This document shows positions 56,931 through 64,000 of a stretch of DNA of 64,000 nt, one piece after another. Positions within the stretch are counted from its first letter, which is position 1. Each line of letters begins with the position of its first letter. The position numbers and the translations under genes were made by a program. The notes under the pieces are model-generated. The model searched no databases. It had not been told where the DNA came from and worked only from the letters and a program-made list of their open reading frames with translations. The stretch comes from Palaemon carinicauda (lineage: Eukaryota > Arthropoda > Malacostraca > Decapoda > Palaemonidae). The DNA is taken from NCBI RefSeq assembly GCF_036898095.1, contig NC_090726.1, positions 36,543,513 to 36,607,512 on the forward strand. Direction: 5' to 3'.

Positions 56931-57430
56931 GCCACAGATTAATATCAAATTAACATGAGAGTCAGCAGCTTTAGGGCAGACAGGAAAACAATATTCGAAA
57001 CAGGGTAGAATGAAAGAATTAAAAAATTTCTTCAGAATAAATTCATCAACGAAAATCTTGAAAGATTTGCTCAATGAGCCATTTTTGTGTGCAATTGAAG
57101 AAGAAAAGGGCTGAATGTGTTTCTCAAAAGTAAATTTATAATATAGAATCAAGCTTAAAATTCTAAAGGAATTCTATATAGTTGAAAAACTTCAATGCAA
57201 AGACCTGGATATTGAGGAGCCACTGTCCTGAACCTACTTACAATCATTCTTTGAGTTTTGTTAGGGTTTAATTTCATAACCCTAAATTTGCACCAAGCAC
57301 TAATTTTAACTAGATCTTCATTAGGGGATTCAGGAGATGGAATTGATGCAAAGAGAGTAGCATCATCTGCATATACAACAAGCTTGTGTTCTAGGCCAAA
57401 CCACAGCATCATGTGTAGGTAGGGCGTATC
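56931..57430 (-). mobile_element. Jockey-like LINE RT fragment (duplicate)
   Basis: Counterpart of 16041-16560. It keeps YADDATLFASIPSPES in a clean frame (57412-57155), where the left copy has an insertion of four bases near 16470. Confidence 0.65.
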
Positions 57431-57700
57431 TTTCAGTCTGCCTTGTACATATATTAGGTGTGGTCATCACTTACATGGGAGAGGTAGTATTGCCAATATA
57501 TTGCATATGATATCTGCTGGACCCTACATATTCAATATTCACATCACTGAAGCCCCAGTAATTAAGTCAAGTTTAAACCCTAGTGACAAACTATTAACCA
57601 CAATGGATTATATGCTCTGACAACTACAACCAGTCATAAAAGTGCATATACATTAAAGGGTTTTAACTTTGCAAGTTGGTTACCTTTGCTTTTTTGGGAG

Positions 57701-58256
57701 ACACCCTTTCATCAGTCACCAAACTAGTTTCATATATGACATTTATGCGTTAGAGAATCTTTTAACAAAACAACCCTTCCATCAGTCACCAAACTAGTTT
57801 CATATCAGACATTTGTGGGTAAGAGAATATTAGAACAAAACAACCCTTCCCTCAGTCACCAAACTAGTTTCATATCAGACATTTGTGTGTAAGAGAATAT
57901 TTGAACAAAACAACCCTTACATCAGTCACCAAACTAGTTTCATATCAGACATTTGTGGGTAAGAGAATATTCGAACAAAACAACCCTTCCATCAGTCACC
58001 AAACTAGTTTCATATCAGACATTTGTGGGTAAGAGAATATTCTAACAAAACAACCCTTCCATTAGTCACCAAACTAGTTTCATATCAGACGTTTGTGGGT
58101 AAGAGAATTTTCTTACAAAACAACCCTTCCATCAGTCACCAAACTCGTTTCATATCAGACATTTGTGGGTAAAAGATTCATCTAACAAAAGAAGCCTTCC
58201 ATCAGTCACCAAACTAGTTTCATATCAGACATTTGTGGAGAAGAGAATCTTCTAAA
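57701..58256. repeat. 70-bp minisatellite, 8 units
   Basis: Unit anchors are at 57711, 57781, 57851, 57921, 57991, 58061, 58131 and 58201, all 70 bases apart. The paralogous array at 16831 has four units. Confidence 0.95.
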
Positions 58257-58392
58257 AGCATACAATGCATAAGGTTTACATTACACACTCATAAATTATA
58301 ATGTAAAATGCTAAAATACTGGATTTGTATTAAAAGTTACGTTAGATGTTCATGCCATTATGAAAATCAATAAAAACAACAAAGATTCTTAC

Positions 58393-58554
58393 AGTGACGC
58401 TAGAAGCCTCCTCTTTACTTTTTGTGAACTTCTCTAGAATGGTTAGTTTATCATCTAAATGAATTGAAGTCAATAGTAAATCTCCTTTGCGGTGGGATTC
58501 AGTAACGTTCAATGTCTCCAGGACGTTCAACATCTCCTCCAGTGACTTCAGCCC
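58393..58554 (-). CDS. Second copy of host exon 2
   Basis: Unchanged in sequence from 17233-17394, with the same acceptor and GTAAGA donor. It lies upstream of the RING first exon (40303) in gene direction, so it cannot serve that transcript in normal order. Either it belongs to a tandem gene copy whose first exon is right of 64000, or it is a false duplication in the assembly. Confidence 0.55.
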
Positions 58555-59304
58555 CTGTTTTATGGAAAAGATTCTGCTTTCTTATTCAGATTTCACACGT
58601 AAAACTACTGTGTGTAGATTTTTAAATGATAAATATATTATTAGATAGAACACTACATTATCAACAGTCAATTTGTCCAACAGATTATCTCTACAGATCA
58701 ACTCATTAATGTTATTTGAAATATAAGTAATATATTTACAGTTGGATAATATATTGGAAGCATAATTCAACAAAATTGCTAGAATTCTTAAATAAATGCT
58801 TAAAAATAATTTTTGTAAGGTTTGTCCGATTTGAGGAAATGACAAATTCTTACAATGGCAAACCCGTTCACACCTGTATTTTACATGTTAATGTTGTTCT
58901 GATTACCCAGAGAATGTATGTGAAATGATTTCTTCCACCTACTCGATGAATAATGTGTACTTCTTGAGGTTTACAGTGAATCATGTCTTTAAGGTCAAAG
59001 AGTTTTCATGATAGTCGAGGTAGGTCAATACTTTGAAGTAGTTTCGTCATAAGGAAAGCATGGCAGATATGTTGGTTAAAAGGAAAAAATGACGCATTTG
59101 GAAAATTTAAGAATGTTTAGTGTTCCTTAATTACTTCTTATTTAATAGAAATTTTAAGCATCTTTATTCATTGTAGATATCTTTTAATTCAATGGAATTT
59201 TATAGAATGTTTACTTTTTTCATTGATGACTTTCATGAACCTGGGTTCTGTACTCTAAAACTACCTCCATATCAACCTGGCTACACAAGAAGATGGATAT
59301 AAAC
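58555..59304. other. Intronic sequence, duplicate of 17395-18144
   Basis: A+T-rich non-coding DNA with a few substitutions relative to the left copy. Confidence 0.5.
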
Positions 59305-59409
59305 ATGACAAATTCGTAGATAATTTATATTTTTCCTAACGATACAAACCTTTGCTATTTATTTAGGGGTATTACTTTTTGAGAAACTGAAAGGACGAGC
59401 CATTAAAAT

Positions 59410-61150
59410 TTAGTTCCCTCAACCTTCTGCTACTTGTCCAATAAGGAGCTTGAGGTATACAACCAGCTGTTGTGCAGCCACCACAGGACCGATAGAGATC
59501 GTATCGAGTTCCTGTGGGTCACGTCTTGCCGGAGAAAGGTTGTGAAAGTCACCTGGAGCATTGACACCCTTGCTTGTAAAACCTGTGTCACAGAGTAATC
59601 TACCTTAAGGGCATAGCTATGCCCCTGACATCGTGAGTCGACATGTTGGAGGAGGATCTGGATTCAGGGCGTAATTGATGACTGTGAATCCAGCAGAGAT
59701 GAAGTTTTGGTGATCTTACTTCTGCCTCTCCCAGTGCTGATGACAAGAGAAGGGACCCGGGTGGGCTGTTGGCGTTCTCTTAAGGTAGAGCCTCATAGCT
59801 TACCCCCAAGTACAGTAACAGATGATATGGATCGTCAGTTACCGAGTGTAGGATCCGTCACCTCGGGAGACTGTGTCTGGCGACATACTCGGGGACGAAA
59901 CTGAACGTTGCCTTTCACTATTTTCATTAATGGGCGATGTCGAAAGAGAGACCATGAAGTTCCTTGATTCGTATGGCTGCTGTCAGTGTGTAGGAACACT
60001 GTCTTCTAAGCCAGATGAAAATTTGTTGCCGGGTGAAGTGGAACATAAGGAAGTCTCCTTAGAGACTGGAAAACTTGACCCATGTTCTGAGAGGAAGGTC
60101 TTAATCCCGACTGGGAAAAGGCAAGTTGTAAGTCCGTATGAGTTAGGAAAGATCTAGCGATGAGGGGATGTCCCTTCCTTTCAGTTTGAAGGCGAGGCTC
60201 AAGGTTGAGTTATCGTCTTTACCTGTTGAAACTGAAAAGGGGGGGCTTTTCCTCTTGCATACACTCGAGGATTCCGCTATTGCTGGAATAGAGGTATCGA
60301 CTGAAGAGATACGCTTTCGCATGACAACAACCACAGAAGACGATATAATGCCTGGTAGACTGATGCTGACAAATTCCTCAGATATCTAGACAACCTTTTC
60401 ACAACTTATTGCGAAAAGCCTCTGTGAGAGAGGAGGTACTGGGTAGTCTCCAGGCGTACAATCGTAGCAAAGCTATAGCTTGTGGTAGATGTCGAAGTGT
60501 GGTTGTCTGTGACGTGGAGAGGGTTCTCTTGGAGACTCTATCACGAGCTGCAGAAGGTTTGGAAACCGTTCTGCGTAATGCCATAGCGGAGCTATGAGAG
60601 CCCTTGGGAGGGTGACCGATGTTCTAGCCTTCTTGAGTACCATTCTCCAGACAAAACAGGGACGAGACATAAACGTCATTGTTGTACCCACGGTTGTTGG
60701 CATGCTTCTTGCCAGAGAGCCTTGTGGTCTAGGACTGGGGAGCAGTGGAAGCCTGAGGTTCAGGGGCGTTGCGAACAGATCCCTAGTTGGAGAACCCCGT
60801 AAAGTCGGGACTTTGTCGGCTACAAGGTGATCCAAAGACCATTCGTTACACCTTATCTGAGATGCTGTGCACCGATTGTCAGCGAGCACATTCCTCTAGT
60901 CTGGCAAGAAACGGGCTGCTAGTGGTACCGAACGGACTTTGGCCCATCTTAGTATTTATACTGCTAGATGGGAAGAGGCTGCGAGCAAGTTCCTTCTTGC
61001 TTGTCGAAGTGAGCCTCTATGTGGTGTGGGGTGTTGTCGCTCATCACATCACTGAGTGGCCTGTTAGGAACTGATCAGGCTGTTGAAGGACCGGAAAGTT
61101 GGCCTTCATCTCTTTAAGAGATTTAAGTGAAGTTACTTTCGGACTCTGTC
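59410..61150 (-). pseudogene. RNase H / tyrosine recombinase remnant, DIRS copy C
   Basis: Same blocks as copy A (DLFATPLNLRLPLL near 60805). Includes the 92-base stretch missing in A and lacks A's long G run (only seven G near 60240). Confidence 0.6.
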
Positions 61151-61229
61151 CAAAGGGCTGAGGTCGTGTGGTGCAGCACTATGGTCCCTACTACCTTCTT
61201 TTGATGTTTCTAAGCACAGCATCAAGTCC

Positions 61230-62000
61230 AAGGGGTGGGGAAGAATGAGAAGGTTATACCACTCTGTAGATTCTCGACTGACACCCATCCCTTGAGGTTC
61301 TTCCAAATTTCTGGTTCCTTGGGGGTCAGAATGTCTGGGGGATCAAAGGCCTGATTCCAATCGGACTCAAGTCCCTCTGGGCTGGGAGTTCTTCTCATTT
61401 TGAGAAAGGGTCTTGTGACTTTTCTACGTCAGTCTTTGATGAGAAGGTTTTGTGGAGATTGGTGTCTAGAATTATTCCCAGATACACCAGTCTTCTGAGA
61501 GGGAAGTAGGGAAGACTTCCACAGGTTTACCTTGATCACCAGATCTTGGTAAAAAGACTTCAGCAGTTCCGGTGCTAATGCAAAGTTGCAACCGAATCTG
61601 CTAAGGTCAGTCAGTCGTCCAGAAACGGAGGAGACAGAAGCTGAGCCAGTGTGACCAGGATGGGTGCAGTGGAAAGACCGAAGCACAGTGCTCTGAACTG
61701 GTGTTTCTTGTTTGTCTAGACTGAATCCTCAATCCTTCCAAGAAGATGGATGGTTTGGGCCTGGAAGTATGCGACCTTTAGGTCCAGCGTGTAAATGAAG
61801 ACCTGGGGTCTTAGCCCTTGTCCGAACTCCAACATGGTGTGGACATCGACCTAAAGGGACAGCTCCTTGCGGATCCTTTTGCATGGGAGATTGTTGACGC
61901 TGGCTAAAAGGATGGGACGCGATACCCTGTGTAAGGATTCTTCCCTGGGAGAGAAGTCCTTCCACAGATAGAAGTAAGGCAACGCTTAACCCTACCATGC
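61230..62000 (-). pseudogene. Reverse transcriptase remnant, DIRS copy C
   Basis: Counterpart of 20000-20780, including the same one-base loss in the catalytic FLDD box, so that lesion predates the duplication. Copy C lacks about 12 bases ('ggtcttgactcg' in A near 20660). Confidence 0.55.
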
Positions 62001-62979
62001 GCCCTGATGGGATTGATGCTATTCCTTAGAGCAGCATCAGTCTGGCAAATGTTAATCAATGGTTAACGGCTGGGTATCGTGGTTATTGTGCAGTTGGAGA
62101 GTGCTCGCAAGTAGTCACCTGTCGACAAGCTGCTGATGAGGGTTGTCAATCATTTGCCGATCACTTTAGTAGATTGGTGTGATGGCAAACGGCCAGTAGC
62201 AAGAAGTGTGTTGTATGCCTTCTGATCTAGGGAACCACAGGCAGAGGTTGACTAGTAAGTCCGAGTCACGAACTGCTGGCGAATTGTCGATGATCGATGA
62301 ATCGGCGATCTGTGAGCCGAAGATGGTAACTGACAGGCAGATGAAGGCTGTCTGGTCAGTCAGCCAAGGAAGATTGGCGATTAATGAGTTGGTAATCAGC
62401 TTGGAAAGCCCTGAGAGACATCAGAATGGTTTCATGATAGTCGGTTGGTGATGGTGAGCCATTGATGATCAGTGATCGATCGCGGACTGGTGATCGGTGA
62501 GCTAAAGATCAGCAAGCTGACGTGGATGATCGAAGAAAGATGAGCTGCCCATCGGCGATCTAGTGATCAGCTAGCTGATGACTGGTTATTGACTAGCAAT
62601 CGGAGATCGTTAGCAATGGGAGAGACTAGAGGTCAATGATCAGAGAGATGAGCTAGCAATTGGCGATCTGGCGATCGGCGAGCTAGGGATCAGCAAACAG
62701 TGATCTAGCGATCAGTCGGTTGATGATTTCTTGTTTGCTGACGGTGGTACTGTCAAGAAACACTCCTGAAGAGAAAGGGACCAAGAGTTCCCTGTGAGGA
62801 GTCTCGACCGATGGTAGATGCGTTTAATTCCCCTTGGAAGATGGAATCTTCGGGATCTTGAACCCTTCTGTGAAGCCTCTTCCCTCTTTTCCCGGCAGCC
62901 ATGCTGTTATGCGTTTGCGGGGAGAGGAATGGGGCAATGGTGACCTGTCAAAATGTTTTTATTCTTTTTGCCTATTGTG

Positions 62980-64000
62980 CGAGTGTGCTGGAGAGTACTG
63001 GAGCGATAGCACACAGGATGATGCTAGTGCTCAGTTTCTGCTGAAGTGCAGTTTTCGGTGAATGCGCAGAAGAGCGCTGGAGAGAAGGCAAGCGCTGGTG
63101 CCCCGGTGAGCGCTGGCTCTTTGGCAAGACCTGGCACATTGGCGAGCATTGGATCTGCCAGCACTGGTGCGTAGGTGAGCGGTGGCTCTTTGGCACGAGC
63201 TGGCGCATTGGATCTGAGACCGCAACTGAGCATGAGAGCCCTGGATTTGAGAGCGCAGGAGAGCGCTGGATCTGAGAGCGCAGAAGAGCGCTGGGTCTTT
63301 GTGAAGAGCTGGCGCAATGGTGAGCGCTGGGTCTTTGTGAAGAGCTGGCGCATTGGCAAGCGCTGGATCTGAGAGCGCAAGTGAGCAGGAGTATGCTGGA
63401 TCTGAGAGTGCAAGTGCGCAGCAGAGCGCTGGGGCACAGTAAGACACTGTGTAAGGTTTTGTGCAGTCTCCCTAGAATGCGCGAGGAAAGCTGTTAGCGC
63501 GCGTGAGCAGGAGTGCTGGCGCTCGCGAAGAAGACTGCTGGCGAGCTCGCGTGGGAGATTGCTGGCGCGCTCGCGTGGGAGATTGCTGGCGCGCTTGCGT
63601 GGAAGACTGCTGGTGCGTGCGGAAGAGGGAGAGGCGGAAGAGGGATGAAGCGCGCGCGCGGAAGAGGCAGAAGAGGGTTGAAGCGCGTGCGTGGAAGAGG
63701 TCTGGCGCACGTGCGCGGGCGGAAGAGTGCTGGCGCGAGCGCGCGTAGATGACTGCTGGCGAGTGCCGAAGTAATGGTGGGCAGGAGAGAGCTGGCGCGC
63801 GCGGAAGAGTGATGGCGCACAGAGAGAGCTGGTGCACAGAGAAAGCTGGTGCGCAGAGATTGTTGGCGCGCAGGAGAGCACTGGCGCATAGAACAACAGT
63901 GGCAAAAGCGCGCGGGAGCGTGATAGAGCGCAGGAGAATGCTGGCACGCAGGAGAGTGCTGGCGGTTAGGAGAGCACTGGCGTGTAGAAGAGCACTGCCG
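62980..64000 (-). pseudogene. Gag Arg-Ser-Pro repeat region, DIRS copy C
   Basis: Counterpart of 21770-22800; one minus-strand frame is open for 307 codons (63947-63024). Rich in Arg, Ser, Pro, Ala, with no catalytic motifs. Small in-frame and out-of-frame indels separate it from copy A. Confidence 0.5.

Larger units (their letters stand above)
56865..64000. repeat. Right copy of the large direct duplication
   Basis: Same order and orientation as 15975-22800, from the CR1-like 5' end to the gag repeat region of the DIRS copy. It is cut by the gap at one side and by the window end at the other. Confidence 0.95.
59305..64000 (-). mobile_element. DIRS-type retrotransposon copy C (right end outside window)
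   Basis: Duplicate of copy A with the same deletion of the ICR next to the left terminus (about 59398). It retains 92 bases (59817-59908) lost in A. The recombinase/RNase H remnant is at 59410-61150, the RT remnant at 61230-62000, the Ser-Pro repeat part at 62080-62740 and the Arg-Ser-Pro part at 62980-64000. It is broken throughout. Confidence 0.75.

Noticed and set aside
56210..56953. Open frames crossing the N gap
   Set aside because: They consist mostly of unknown bases and have no coding support.
57701..58256. CRISPR-like array
   Set aside because: Same 70-base minisatellite; no repeat/spacer alternation and no cas genes.

Overview
This window looks like repeat-dominated nuclear DNA of a decapod crustacean, most likely a caridean or related shrimp or prawn. 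The evidence is the mix of DIRS-type tyrosine-recombinase retrotransposons, jockey/CR1-, RTE- and I-like non-LTR elements, long (AT)n, (CT)n and (CA)n microsatellites, spliced host exons on one strand, and a 500-base N gap. The organism call is inference from element and gene style. No bacterial operons, CRISPR arrays, rRNA or tRNA genes were seen.

Host gene. One gene is supported on the minus strand. A RING-finger/coiled-coil coding exon lies at 39617-40303. A 54-codon exon at 17233-17394 and a 60-codon exon at 7083-7262 lie downstream in the same direction. All junctions are phase 0 with GT/AG borders, and the rest of the gene would lie left of base 1. The proposed introns (about 22 kb and 10 kb) are largely made of transposable elements.

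Layout. 1-4360: two decayed gag-like genes of one retroelement, tail to tail. 4360-5905: its leader and a fold-back terminal repeat. 6284-8640: LINE fragments around exon 3. 8641-16040: a CR1-like LINE (minus) split by an RTE-like LINE (plus), itself split by a jockey-like 3' fragment. 16041-18144: LINE fragment, 70-bp minisatellite and exon 2. 18145-24708: DIRS copy A. 25896-33554: DIRS copy B, with inverted terminal repeats and an internal complementary region. 33925-35410: jockey-like reverse transcriptase. 35659-36550: a short TIR element. 36740-39290: an internally deleted DIRS (copy D). 39617-40303: RING exon. 40643-42190: microsatellites and a pogo/Tigger remnant. 42320-56364: a second DIRS family (copy E) containing a full-length I-like LINE (45624-52200) flanked by a perfect 16-bp target duplication. 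56365-56864: N gap. 56865-64000: a near-identical second copy of 15975-22800, including exon 2, the minisatellite (8 units instead of 4) and most of DIRS copy C.

The strongest observations are structural. Two DIRS families each keep an internal complementary region that fuses the complements of their two termini. The I-like LINE is nearly intact, with one premature stop and a TAATG stop/start overlap between its two ORFs. A large duplication abutting an assembly gap carries a second copy of a host exon. I found no convincing new defence or biosynthetic system.
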